Source: CAIVAT01 sp037133475 (lineage in GTDB: Bacteria; Bacteroidota; Bacteroidia; Bacteroidales; FEN-979). From it: a DNA stretch of 64,000 nucleotides. Position 1 is the stretch's first letter; each line of letters starts with the position of its first letter. The notes below the pieces were generated by a model. That model did not search any database. It worked only from the letters and a program-made list of their open reading frames with translations, and was not told where the DNA came from. The stretch is taken from positions 39,691 through 103,690 of the forward strand of contig JBAXOB010000010.1 in assembly GCA_037133475.1 (NCBI GenBank). Direction: 5' to 3'. Positions 35,760 through 44,269 of this stretch are shown here, piece after piece. Position numbers and translations under genes: made by a program.

Positions 35760-36435
35760 CGTCCAAAAGCATCCCCGGTCTTCTTTCCCGGGTCCTGGCA
35801 ATGGCCTGTTCATATTTCCATTTGGCGATCTCCCTGTCATTTCCCGAAAGAAGGACATCGGGAACCTGCAGGCCCCGGAAATCGTACGGCCGCGTGTAGA
35901 CCGGCGGCGAAAGCAGGTTGTCCTGGTAGGAATCGGAGAGTGCCGAGGTTTCGTCGTTCAGCACGCCGGGGATCAGCCTGACCAGGGTGTCTGTAAGGAC
36001 CATGGCGGCCATTTCTCCGCCTGAGATTACATAATCCCCGATGGAGATCTCGCGTGTGATGAAGTGGGTCCGGATGCGTTCGTCGATCCCCTTGTAATGG
36101 CCGCAAAGGATCATCAGGTTCTGACTTCCCGAAAGGCGGTTGGCAAGGGGCTGGTTGAGCAACTCCCCGTCGGGACTGAGGTATATGATCTCGTCGTAGC
36201 TGGTTTTTGATTTGAGATCTTCGATGCAGTTTACCACAGGTTCGACCATCATCACCATGCCTGCCCCGCCGCCATAGGGATAATCATCCACGTTTTTATG
36301 TTTCGAGACGGCCCAGTCGCGGATGTTATGCAGGCGAAGCACCACATGTCCCTTCGACTGGGCCCGCTTCAGGATGGAATAACTGAAAGGTCCTTCAAAC
36401 ATCTCCGGGAACAGGGTCAGGATATCGATCACCAT
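35755..36435 (-). CDS. trmD: tRNA (guanine37-N1)-methyltransferase
   Basis: A 226-residue SPOUT methyltransferase. It starts MVIDILTLFPEMFEGPFSYS. The trefoil-knot and S-adenosylmethionine segments are PYGGGAGMVMMVEP, LCGHYKGIDERI and GDYVISGGEMAAMVL. The C-terminal domain begins after VYTRPYDFRG. It methylates G37 next to the anticodon and prevents frameshifting. The MBL-fold gene lies 26 bp upstream on the same strand. The stop falls inside the heptamer array, which encodes the last residues. Confidence 0.97.
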   Translation of the reverse strand: MVIDILTLFPEMFEGPFSYSILKRAQSKGHVVLRLHNIRDWAVSKHKNVDDYPYGGGAGMVMMVEPVVNCIEDLKSKTSYDEIIYLSPDGELLNQPLANRLSGSQNLMILCGHYKGIDERIRTHFITREISIGDYVISGGEMAAMVLTDTLVRLIPGVLNDETSALSDSYQDNLLSPPVYTRPYDFRGLQVPDVLLSGNDREIAKWKYEQAIARTRERRPGMLLDE

Positions 36436-36461
36436 AATTTTTAAATGTTGCTGTTGTACGA

Positions 36462-37247
36462 TCAGACGATCACCTCCAGCCCGTCGTAGGCCAGCCTGAT
36501 AAAACCGGGAAGTTTTTTGTTAACCTCTTCATGCAGCCCCACAAAATGGCTGAGATGGGTTAGATAGGCAGCCTCCGGCGCCAACCGGGTAAGGATCTCC
36601 ACCGCCTCATTGACGGAGAAATGGGAAACATGTTTGGAGTTGCGCAGTGCGTTGAGCACGATGACCTTCGAACCCTTAATCTTCTCCATCTCCTCATCGC
36701 TGATATGGCTGGCATCGGTGATATAGGTGAAATCGCCTACCCTGAAACCCCGCACGGGTAATTTTTCATGCATCACCAGGATGGGGATAAATTCGACACC
36801 CATGATGGTAAAGGGTTGATCATCGATCGGGTGAATGGTAAGCTGGGGAGCTCCGAAATAGCGGGTCTCCGCGAAGATATAGGGAAACTCGACCCGGATG
36901 GCCTCCATCACCTGGGCGGAGCCGTAAATATCTATTTTTTTGTTCAGCACGTAGTTGAAGGCCCTGACATCATCGAGCCCTGCAATATGGTCGCGATGTT
37001 CGTGGGTGAAAATGACCGCATCGAGGTTCATCACCTTCTGGCGAAGCATCTGGTGCCGGAAATCGGGGCCGCAGTCGATCACAAAGGTTTTTCCGTCAAC
37101 CTCGAGCATGGCTGAGGTCCGCATGCGCTTATCCCGTTCATCGGTGGAAACACATACCGGGCAATCGCAGGTAATCACGGGCACTCCGATGGAGGTTCCC
37201 GTGCCGAGGAAGGTTACTTTAATCGGGTCGTTCACGCTTTCTAACAT
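36462..37247 (-). CDS. MBL-fold metallohydrolase (PhnP-like)
   Basis: A 261-residue metallo-beta-lactamase-fold protein. The metal motif is THEHRDHIAGLDD. GTGTSIGVPVITCDCPVC near the N-terminus has the paired cysteines seen in PhnP-like phosphodiesterases. TDASHIS and LTHLSHFVGLHEE give later ligands. Probably a cyclic or phosphate-ester phosphodiesterase; the substrate is unknown. Its first base overlaps the last base of ribF (37247), so the two are co-translated, and trmD follows. Confidence 0.9.
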   Translation of the reverse strand: MLESVNDPIKVTFLGTGTSIGVPVITCDCPVCVSTDERDKRMRTSAMLEVDGKTFVIDCGPDFRHQMLRQKVMNLDAVIFTHEHRDHIAGLDDVRAFNYVLNKKIDIYGSAQVMEAIRVEFPYIFAETRYFGAPQLTIHPIDDQPFTIMGVEFIPILVMHEKLPVRGFRVGDFTYITDASHISDEEMEKIKGSKVIVLNALRNSKHVSHFSVNEAVEILTRLAPEAAYLTHLSHFVGLHEEVNKKLPGFIRLAYDGLEVIV

Positions 37248-38176
37248 CAGAATATGAGTTCATCCACCTGGTTGCGGTCGATGGTAAGTTGTTTCTTTAA
37301 GTCTTCCGTGGTCGTAAGGATCCGTTCTTCACGGATACGTTTGTGAAAAAGGAGGGTCACGATCTCGCCTTCGATGGTTCCGTAACTCTCCAGCAGATGC
37401 ACCTCCACCAGGGTGTCGATGGGCCGCTCCTCGTTGCGGCGGATAAAACACATGGCCCGTGAAAAGCTGTCCTCGCCGATAACGGTAACGGCATAGACCC
37501 CGTTGGGGGGTGCCAGTTTGCAATCTTCCTCGATTTGAATGGTATAGCAGGGGAATCCTATCTCTTCGAGCGTCGGACTGCTTTTCTGTGCCGGTCCCAT
37601 GATGATGTACTGGTGATCGAGGTAGGCATTGGCCTTCTGGATATTTCCATCCTGGATTGCCTTGCGGATCTTGGTGGAGCTTACCGATTCGTTGTGGATG
37701 TCCTGCTCTGGGATCTCCTCCACATCAAAATCGTTGGCAATACCCAGCGCGCGCAGGGCTTCGTAGTCACCCTCGCGGTTATGGCCGAAATGGTGGTTGA
37801 ACCCGATAACGATTTTACGCGCGTGCAACTTATTAAGCAGGATATTTCGGACAAAGTCGATCGAGGTGATCTTTGAAAATTCAAGCGTGAAGGTCACGAT
37901 GATCAGGTTGTCGAGGCCGGCCTTGCGCAGCAGGTTGATCTTTTCGCGCTGCGAGTTGATCAGGAAAAGACCCTTTCCGGCAGTTTCGGGGTAGAGCACC
38001 ATGCGGGGATGGGGATGGAAGGTGATCAATACTGTCTCCCCGCCGATCTCGGCTGCCAGTTTTTTAAGTCGTTGAAGGATTACCTTGTGTCCGATATGAA
38101 CACCGTCGAACGACCCTGTGGTAACGACCGCATTGCGGATCGTTCCGACATGGTCAAAATCATAAAATATTTTCAC
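37247..38176 (-). CDS. ribF: Bifunctional riboflavin kinase/FAD synthetase
   Basis: A 309-residue protein. The N-terminal nucleotidyltransferase shows TGSFDGVHIGHKVIL, ITFHPHPRMVL, GFNHHFGHNREGDY and SVSSTKIRKAIQDG. The C-terminal flavokinase domain has GFPCYTIQIEEDCKLAPPNG, then VYAV and VEVHLLESYG. It makes FMN and FAD, required by the NuoF-like HydB proteins upstream in this region. It lies 11 bp downstream of rex on the same strand. Confidence 0.96.
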   Translation of the reverse strand: MKIFYDFDHVGTIRNAVVTTGSFDGVHIGHKVILQRLKKLAAEIGGETVLITFHPHPRMVLYPETAGKGLFLINSQREKINLLRKAGLDNLIIVTFTLEFSKITSIDFVRNILLNKLHARKIVIGFNHHFGHNREGDYEALRALGIANDFDVEEIPEQDIHNESVSSTKIRKAIQDGNIQKANAYLDHQYIIMGPAQKSSPTLEEIGFPCYTIQIEEDCKLAPPNGVYAVTVIGEDSFSRAMCFIRRNEERPIDTLVEVHLLESYGTIEGEIVTLLFHKRIREERILTTTEDLKKQLTIDRNQVDELIF

Positions 38177-38187
38177 CTGATTGCCCT

Positions 38188-38829
38188 CTACTTAAACCGT
38201 TCATCATTCTTTTTTGCGAAAAAGGCGACCTTTTCCAGCGAGGTGATCATATCGTATTCCTCGAGATATACAAATGGCGGCACATTTAACGGTTTTGGGG
38301 TGAAGTTGAGAATTCCCTTGATCCCTGCCAGCACCAGCGCCTCCGCGCTGTCGGGTGCCTGTTCGGCCGGCACGGCGATGATCCCGATCGAGATGTTGTT
38401 TTGCTTGATAATATCGGCCATCTGGCTGGAATGGTAACAGGCAACGCCGTCATAAACCCTGTTGATTTTTTCAGGGTTGATATCGAATGCCGCGATAATG
38501 GCCAGTTTGGAACGTTTGCCTTTGAAATAGCTGATGATTGCCTTGCCTAAATTACCAAGCCCTACCACGGCCACACGCTGTCCGCGGTCGGAATCGATGA
38601 TCTTCCCGATCAGCTCGATCAGCTCCTTGATATCATAACCCTTGCGAAGGTTCCCCGAATACCCGATCAGCATCAGGTCACGCCGCACCTGTACCGGCGT
38701 GATGTGCAGCATCTGCGCGATTTCGTGAGAGAATACATGGGTCTTCTCCTTTGACAGTATCATTAGCAAGGCACGGCGATACTGACTCAGCCGCTCAACT
38801 GTTTTATGAGGTAAGTTTTTTATAAACAT
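38188..38829 (-). CDS. rex: Redox-sensing transcriptional repressor Rex
   Basis: A 213-residue protein. The N-terminal winged helix includes ERLSQYRRALLMIL, THVFSHEIAQMLHITPVQVR and RDLMLIGYSGNLRKGY. The Rossmann domain is QRVAVVGLGNLGKAIISYF, followed by AAFDINPEKINR. The C-terminal domain-swapped helix is VPPFVYLEEYDMITSLEKVA. Rex binds DNA with NAD+ and releases with NADH, so it derepresses fermentative genes when NADH accumulates. It overlaps the receiver-kinase gene by 10 bp. Three tandem Rex-type operator pairs stand at the hydrogenase transcription units. Confidence 0.95.
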   Translation of the reverse strand: MFIKNLPHKTVERLSQYRRALLMILSKEKTHVFSHEIAQMLHITPVQVRRDLMLIGYSGNLRKGYDIKELIELIGKIIDSDRGQRVAVVGLGNLGKAIISYFKGKRSKLAIIAAFDINPEKINRVYDGVACYHSSQMADIIKQNNISIGIIAVPAEQAPDSAEALVLAGIKGILNFTPKPLNVPPFVYLEEYDMITSLEKVAFFAKKNDERFK

Positions 38830-39953
38830 GGCTTATCGATTGGAAGTCTGACAATAAAGGTACTACCCTGGTCGGGAACACTGGTCACTTCGATCTTTCC
38901 TGAATAATTGTCGATCAGTTTTTTGACAATGGAAAGCCCGAGACCGCTCCCGGTTATATTTTTGGTCTTATCATTCTTGATCCGTACAAAATCATCGAAG
39001 ATCTTGTCTATTTCCATCAGGGACAATCCGATCCCTGAATCCACAACCTTGATTTCAAGACAACCGTCAGCCAGCAGCAGGGTGGTATCGACGGAGCCTC
39101 CATCCTTATTGTATTTGATGGCATTGGAAATCAGGTTGTTAAAAATTATCTCCATCTCTTCGGCATCCGCCTGAATGATAATGTCGCCCTCATGATGGAG
39201 GGTCATGGTCACGTCCCGCTGGATGGCATAAGGCCGCATGGTATCCATGGCGGTGCCTGCAATTTTCACCAGGTCGACCTCCATGATGTTCCGTTTGGCT
39301 TTCCCGGATTCAACGCGGGTCAGGTCGAGCAGATCGAGGATCAGGCTGCGCATACCCTTGATCCTGTCGAGCGACCGGTCGATCATCACATCATAATCTT
39401 CGAGTTTGGTACCAACCTGCCTTTCGCGGATCATCCTGAGGTATCCCTCGATAGCATTCAGCGGGGCTTTTAGTTCGTGCGACAATACCGACAGGAAGGT
39501 AAACCTTATCTGTTTGCCGGTATCCTGCAGTTTGTTGGTCATCTTCTTGAGAAACACCCGCTTGGTGATGTTTTCGATGGACGACTTGAGCTCCTGGGGA
39601 GTAAACGGTTTGGGAATGAAATCGTAAGCGCCGTCGCTGGTTGCTTTAACAGCCAGTTCAAGGGAAGCATAGGAGGTGATCATCACGACGATGATGCTCT
39701 TTTGTTTCTTCTTGATATATTCAAGCACCTCCACCCCCTGTATCCCGGGAAGCTTGTTGTCAAGCAGGAGGATATCGGGCTGGTCCGACTCGATCATCTC
39801 AATCCCCGCTTCACCGGTTGGCGCTTCCTTGACATCAAATTCAAACGCTTCATCCATAAAGGGATAATCTACCCTGAAATTTCTCAGAATCCGGGTAATT
39901 CCGCTGCGGATACCGGGTTCATCATCGACAACGAGAATTTTTAGTGTTGACAT
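38820..39953 (-). CDS. Receiver-histidine kinase hybrid (soluble)
   Basis: A 377-residue protein without membrane segments. A receiver domain occupies 1-125 (acidic VVDDEPG, phospho-acceptor Asp65 in LLLDNKLPG, KPF lysine loop). HisKA follows with His159 in FLSVLSHELKAPLNAIEGY. The HATPase has NNLISNAIKYNKDGG, DSGIGL and GSGLGLSIVKKLID. It could pass phosphate from an upstream kinase (such as the hydrogenase-kinase fusion at 40561) to a further partner. It lies 47 bp after the single receiver gene and overlaps rex. Confidence 0.9.
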   Translation of the reverse strand: MSTLKILVVDDEPGIRSGITRILRNFRVDYPFMDEAFEFDVKEAPTGEAGIEMIESDQPDILLLDNKLPGIQGVEVLEYIKKKQKSIIVVMITSYASLELAVKATSDGAYDFIPKPFTPQELKSSIENITKRVFLKKMTNKLQDTGKQIRFTFLSVLSHELKAPLNAIEGYLRMIRERQVGTKLEDYDVMIDRSLDRIKGMRSLILDLLDLTRVESGKAKRNIMEVDLVKIAGTAMDTMRPYAIQRDVTMTLHHEGDIIIQADAEEMEIIFNNLISNAIKYNKDGGSVDTTLLLADGCLEIKVVDSGIGLSLMEIDKIFDDFVRIKNDKTKNITGSGLGLSIVKKLIDNYSGKIEVTSVPDQGSTFIVRLPIDKPCL

Positions 39954-40000
39954 AGATTTATTTCACTCCAAAAATAAGGTGAAAATCAGTTAATATAACA

Positions 40001-40414
40001 TCAACTGTTATTTTTTAACAGCAAATTTTCGATCTCCTCCTTCAGGCGTTCCGAGCGGATGCCCTTGTCGAGAAAGCGGTCGGCCTTAATCCATTTGCGG
40101 TTGTTTTCATCGCTGATATCAAATGAAATCCCCGTTTCGGCGGCGACCCCTGTTGCTATGATGATAGGGACATCGGGATACTTTTTTTTCATCTTATAAC
40201 ACAATATAAACCCGCTGTCTTCATTTTCCATCATCAGGTCGAGGATGGCAAGGTCGGGCTTTGTTTTTTCCAGTAATTCCTCGGCCTCTTTCTGACTTTC
40301 AGCCGTGATTGTTTTAAATCCGAACTGCTCGACCCTGGCCTGAAGTTGGAAAAGATAATCCTGGTCATCATCAACGATCAAAATGGTAATATTTCCTGGT
40401 TTCATAAAAAACAA
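40001..40414 (-). CDS. Single-domain response regulator
   Basis: A 137-residue protein that is only a receiver: acidic pair in ILIVDDDQD, Asp59 in LAILDLMMENEDSG, IIIATGVAAETGISF, then lysine in ADRFLDKGI. No output domain, so it acts as a phosphate shuttle or by protein contact. Start could be the second Met at 40405. It lies between the hydrogenase-kinase fusion (separated by the octamer array) and the receiver-kinase hybrid, all in the same direction. Confidence 0.88.
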   Translation of the reverse strand: MFFMKPGNITILIVDDDQDYLFQLQARVEQFGFKTITAESQKEAEELLEKTKPDLAILDLMMENEDSGFILCYKMKKKYPDVPIIIATGVAAETGISFDISDENNRKWIKADRFLDKGIRSERLKEEIENLLLKNNS

Positions 40415-40461
40415 TAGATTATAACGAACAACTAAAAAAGTTACATCAATACAATAATTCC

Positions 40462-40560
40462 TTCATTCCTTCATTCCTGCATTTCTGCATTTCTGCATTT
40501 CTGCATTGTTTGCATTACCTGCATTCCCGCATTCCTGCATTCCCGCATTCCCGCATTCCC
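40462..40560. repeat. Octamer micro-tandem array (CTGCATTY)
   Basis: 8-bp words CTGCATTT, CTGCATTC and CCGCATTC, the reverse-complement form of the array at 30886-31062. It abuts the stop codon of the hydrogenase-kinase fusion and separates it from the receiver gene. Confidence 0.85.
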
Positions 40561-42543
40561 TTATTGTCCTCTCGGCACCGTAATCCTGAACGTAGTGCCG
40601 GTTGGTCCGTTTGCAGGCTCGGCATTGGATTCGACATTTATCTTTCCCTTGTGCATTTTCACAATCCCGTAGATCAGCGCCAGTCCCAGCCCTGTTCCCT
40701 TTCCCATCTCCTTGGTGGTGAAGAAGGGGGTGAAGAGTTTGTCCATATTCTCCTTCTGGATCCCGGTACCGGTATCGGCGACGGTGAAGGTTATCTCGTC
40801 AGGATTCCCTTCGACCCCGACCCTTAACACACCGCCGGCAGGCATGGCTTCAATGGCGTTTTTTTCGAGGTTGGTCAATACCTGCATCATCTGGTCGATA
40901 TCGAGCCAGGCCACAGGGTCGGCGATTTCAGAGGAAAAGGAAAAGGTGATATTTTCAGGTTTAATAACAGAATTGAGGCTATGCTGCATGAATTTGATCA
41001 CATCGGTTTCCGACCGGTTGACCTGGTTCTTCCGGGCGAAATTGAGCAATCCGCTTACAATTTTTTTACAGCGTTCAGCCTGTTCGACGATCAGTTTGAG
41101 GTCATCCCTTACGGCGTCGCCTTCGGGAGCCTCGTCCATCAGGATGTTACTGTACATGGTAATAACACCGAGCGGGTTGTTAAGTTCATGGGCGATCCCC
41201 GCCGAGAGTTGCCCCATATGGGCCAGTTTTTCAGATTGTTTCAACGCAGCCTTTGCCTTGGCAAGCTTGTCGTTGGAAACGTTCAGGTTGCTGATGGAGT
41301 CATGCAGTTTTTCGATGGTGTAGGGAAGGCACATTTCCGTTTCGGCAAGTCCCTTCACGATCGCGCTGGCATGATCCACGCAGGTGTCGTATCCGCAGGC
41401 GCCGCAGTTCAGGTGGTCGTGCGGGGAAAATTTCCCCATGGAATGGAGGGCCTCCAGGATTTCATCATTGTTGGGAGGGGCCAATCTCCTGTCTTCAGGG
41501 GTGAAGGTCTGAGAAAGATCCAGTTTACCGTAGGTTTCCATCTCCCTGTCCCAGTTTTCCCTGTCGATGTTCTGCAGTTTCTTGTTTACATACTCGCCAA
41601 CGGCGGCGCTTCGCGCGAAGCGTTTCCCGCCGGGGGAGGTGCCCGGGCCCATGATACACCCTTCGCAGCATAGCAGCATCAGGTGTTTTTTGCGGATATA
41701 GCCCTCTTCGAATTCCCTGATCGCCTCCTTGTAATTCACCTGCCCTTCGGCAATGATGACATGCTCTTCGGGAATCGATTCCTGGTTGTTGGCCGTATAA
41801 TACAACCCGCGGCTGATCGGAAAGATCGCCCCTTTGCCGCTGTGCGGCGGATCGAAGTCGGAGGGTTCGGTGCTCTCGGCCCGGATATTCTCCTTGTCGA
41901 ACATGTCGCGCAGCTCCCTGAAGGTAAGTACTTCGTCAACCTCGTCCGTTTCGGCCTTTTTGGCGAAGCAGGGACCGATGAAGACAACTTTGAGGGCATT
42001 CCCGTGTTTCTCCTTCAATACACGCGTCATGGCAACCATAGGGGAGGCAATCGGCACCAGGAACGGGACCATGTCGGGATGGTAGTGGCGGATGAAATAT
42101 ACGATGGCTGGACAATCGGAGGAGATGTCGCCCTCCAGTCCTTCGTTTTTAATCTTTTTTTCGTACTCCCGGGCAACAATATCAGCCCCGAACGATACTT
42201 CGGTAACATAGTCAAAGCCAAGTTTGTGGATCATGCCAACCAGCTTGCGGTGGTCGGTGATCTCGTCAAATTCGGCGGGAAAACTGGGTGCAATGCAGGC
42301 GGCGATGGTGCTCTCCGACTTCAGCAGGTTGAAAACGGCGTCGACGGAGTCGAGGGGTATTTTGGCGCCCTGGCTGCAAACCTTGACGCAGTTGCCGCAG
42401 CCGATGCACCTGTCGTTGATCACCTCTGCCTGGCCATTGATGATCTTGATTGCCTTCACCGGGCATTCCCTGACACATGTGAAACAGACCCTGCACCGGT
42501 CCTTCAGGGTAAATACCAACTGCCGGTTATAGGAATGACTCAT
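40561..42543 (-). CDS. Sensory [FeFe]-hydrogenase-like protein fused to a histidine kinase
   Basis: A 660-residue protein. Residues 17-60 carry two 4Fe-4S ferredoxin motifs (CRVCFTCVRECP, CIGCGNCVKVCS). About 75-320 is a hydrogenase-like domain whose H-cluster ligands are all present: Cys144 (SSDCPA), Cys192 (IGPCFAKK), Cys292 and Cys296 (LCCEGCIMGPG). The proton-relay cysteine of catalytic enzymes is Asp here. A C-x2-C-x4-C-x16-C iron-sulfur module spans 380-405. HisKA with His452 (GIAHELNNPLG) and a complete HATPase (NLEKNAIEAM, DTGTGI, GTGLGLAL) follow. It resembles sensory group C proteins with kinase outputs. It overlaps hydA at 42540 by 4 bp. I infer H2 or redox sensing coupled to autophosphorylation. 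Confidence 0.88.
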   Translation of the reverse strand: MSHSYNRQLVFTLKDRCRVCFTCVRECPVKAIKIINGQAEVINDRCIGCGNCVKVCSQGAKIPLDSVDAVFNLLKSESTIAACIAPSFPAEFDEITDHRKLVGMIHKLGFDYVTEVSFGADIVAREYEKKIKNEGLEGDISSDCPAIVYFIRHYHPDMVPFLVPIASPMVAMTRVLKEKHGNALKVVFIGPCFAKKAETDEVDEVLTFRELRDMFDKENIRAESTEPSDFDPPHSGKGAIFPISRGLYYTANNQESIPEEHVIIAEGQVNYKEAIREFEEGYIRKKHLMLLCCEGCIMGPGTSPGGKRFARSAAVGEYVNKKLQNIDRENWDREMETYGKLDLSQTFTPEDRRLAPPNNDEILEALHSMGKFSPHDHLNCGACGYDTCVDHASAIVKGLAETEMCLPYTIEKLHDSISNLNVSNDKLAKAKAALKQSEKLAHMGQLSAGIAHELNNPLGVITMYSNILMDEAPEGDAVRDDLKLIVEQAERCKKIVSGLLNFARKNQVNRSETDVIKFMQHSLNSVIKPENITFSFSSEIADPVAWLDIDQMMQVLTNLEKNAIEAMPAGGVLRVGVEGNPDEITFTVADTGTGIQKENMDKLFTPFFTTKEMGKGTGLGLALIYGIVKMHKGKINVESNAEPANGPTGTTFRITVPRGQ

Positions 42544-44261
42544 AAGGTTTCCTTTGGATTTCTTGATACATGGAGCAGTTCCTGGTTGTGCCCGCTCCCG
42601 GGCTTGGCCAGGAATTTCTCATACAGGTCCAGGATGATCGGGTTGCGGTGTGCCACTTTGATGATCTCCTCATCATCAACATCATAGAGCGACTTCATGC
42701 GGGTTTTAAGATTTTTTTCCTCGGTGCCCAGTGGCTGACCGCCCCCGTTGATACACCCAAACGGGCAGGCCATCACCTCGATGATCTGGTAATCGGCACG
42801 TCCCGCTTCAATTTCATCAAGCAATAATTTTGCATTGGCAAGTCCGCTTACAGCTGCCACGTTAATTATCGTCTTACCGATTTTCACCCTGGCCTCCTTT
42901 TTATGCTTTAATCCACGGAGTTCGCTGATTTTTAGTGTATTCATCTCCTGGCCTGTCATCATGAAGTAGATGGTACGGACCAATCCCTCCAGGTGTCCGC
43001 CGGAAATGCCAAACAGATTCCCGGCTGAACTTCTCATGCTAAAGGCCGTATCACTTGGTTCAGGGTCGAGGCTGTTCATGTCAATGCCAAGGAGCCGGAT
43101 CATCTTTACCAGTTCACGGGTAGTGATGACTGCGTCAACGTTGAGGGAGATGCCGTCTTTCATGCGGTCGGCGCTGGCTTCGTGCTTCTTTGCGGTACAG
43201 GGCATCACCGACACGACAAATACATTCTCAGGCTTCTGGCTGGCCGAACTCGTAATGTAGTTCTTTATCAGCCGTCCCATACTTTGCTGGGGTGAGGCCG
43301 CGGTCGACAGGTTGGGTATCAACCTGGTTTTGGATTCCTCCACAAATTTTACCCACGACGGGCAACACGAGGTTAACATGGGCAGTTTCCCATTGTTATT
43401 CATCCGTTCAATAAAAGCTGCGGCCTCTTCCATAATGGTAAGGTCACCCGCCATGGAGGTGTCAAATACCTGGTTAAATCCCATTTTTTTAAGGACAGCC
43501 CGGAGAAGGTTCAGCACATCCTTGCTGGCCTTGATATTCAATGCCTCGGCAACGGTTGCGGGAACGGTAGGGGAGAACTGGATTACAGGGAACAGGTCGT
43601 GGTTGTTCAGGGCATCCAGCACCTTCTGGAAGTTTGATTTTTCGGTAAGGGCGGCAGTCGGACATACCATGATACACTGACCACATTTCACGCAGGTCTG
43701 CAAATTCAGCCCTTTGTTATAGGATGTCCCGATCCTGCTGTCGCTGCCACGGCCGACCACGTCAATGGCACATGCTCCGATCACCTCGTCGCAGATGCGG
43801 ATGCATCGTCCGCAAAGCAGGCATTTAGCAGGATCCCGTTCAATGGCATTGCATGCCTTGTCGATCTGGACCTGTTGCCGTTTGCCGTGGTATTTCCGCT
43901 CCCTGATATTCATCTCGGAGGCAAGATCCTGCAATTCACAGCTCCCGTTCCTTACACAAAAAAGGCAATCGTCGGGGTGACTGGCAAGCAGAAGCTCTAC
44001 CAGGACTTTCCTGGCTTTGAGAACCCTCGGGGAGTGGGTTTTAATCTTCATCCATTCGGTGACCTGGTGAGAACAGGAGGGGACGAGTTCGGCCACTCCG
44101 TCAACCTCCACAACGCACATGCGGCATCCCCCGGTGGGGCTGAAGCCCTCCATATAGCACAACGTAGGCACATGAACGCCGATACGGTCGAGGACATTTT
44201 TGATTGTTTCACCCCGCTTTGCAGAAACCTCCTGGTCGTTTATCTCAATATTGAATTGCAT
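42540..44261 (-). CDS. hydA: [FeFe]-hydrogenase catalytic subunit HydA, set 1 (divergent)
   Basis: A 573-residue protein: N-terminal 2Fe-2S domain (PTLCYMEG, GGCRMC), His/Cys cluster (HPDDCLFC, GSCEL), two 4Fe-4S (CLLCGRC, CVKCGQC) and the H-domain. Ligands are Cys300 (TSCCPSW), Cys355 (VMPCTAKK), Cys499 and Cys503 (MACPFGCINGGGQP), the same numbers as in Clostridium pasteurianum CpI. Cys299, Glu279, Ser319 and Arg286 of the proton path are kept, but position 282 (Glu in CpI) is Ala. IQFSPTVPATVAEA and SAGNLFGISGGHLEG deviate from the usual APAVRxxxGE and STGAA motifs. It probably works with HydB and HydC upstream. Confidence 0.93.
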   Translation of the reverse strand: MQFNIEINDQEVSAKRGETIKNVLDRIGVHVPTLCYMEGFSPTGGCRMCVVEVDGVAELVPSCSHQVTEWMKIKTHSPRVLKARKVLVELLLASHPDDCLFCVRNGSCELQDLASEMNIRERKYHGKRQQVQIDKACNAIERDPAKCLLCGRCIRICDEVIGACAIDVVGRGSDSRIGTSYNKGLNLQTCVKCGQCIMVCPTAALTEKSNFQKVLDALNNHDLFPVIQFSPTVPATVAEALNIKASKDVLNLLRAVLKKMGFNQVFDTSMAGDLTIMEEAAAFIERMNNNGKLPMLTSCCPSWVKFVEESKTRLIPNLSTAASPQQSMGRLIKNYITSSASQKPENVFVVSVMPCTAKKHEASADRMKDGISLNVDAVITTRELVKMIRLLGIDMNSLDPEPSDTAFSMRSSAGNLFGISGGHLEGLVRTIYFMMTGQEMNTLKISELRGLKHKKEARVKIGKTIINVAAVSGLANAKLLLDEIEAGRADYQIIEVMACPFGCINGGGQPLGTEEKNLKTRMKSLYDVDDEEIIKVAHRNPIILDLYEKFLAKPGSGHNQELLHVSRNPKETL

Positions 44262-44269
44262 CAGTTCTG

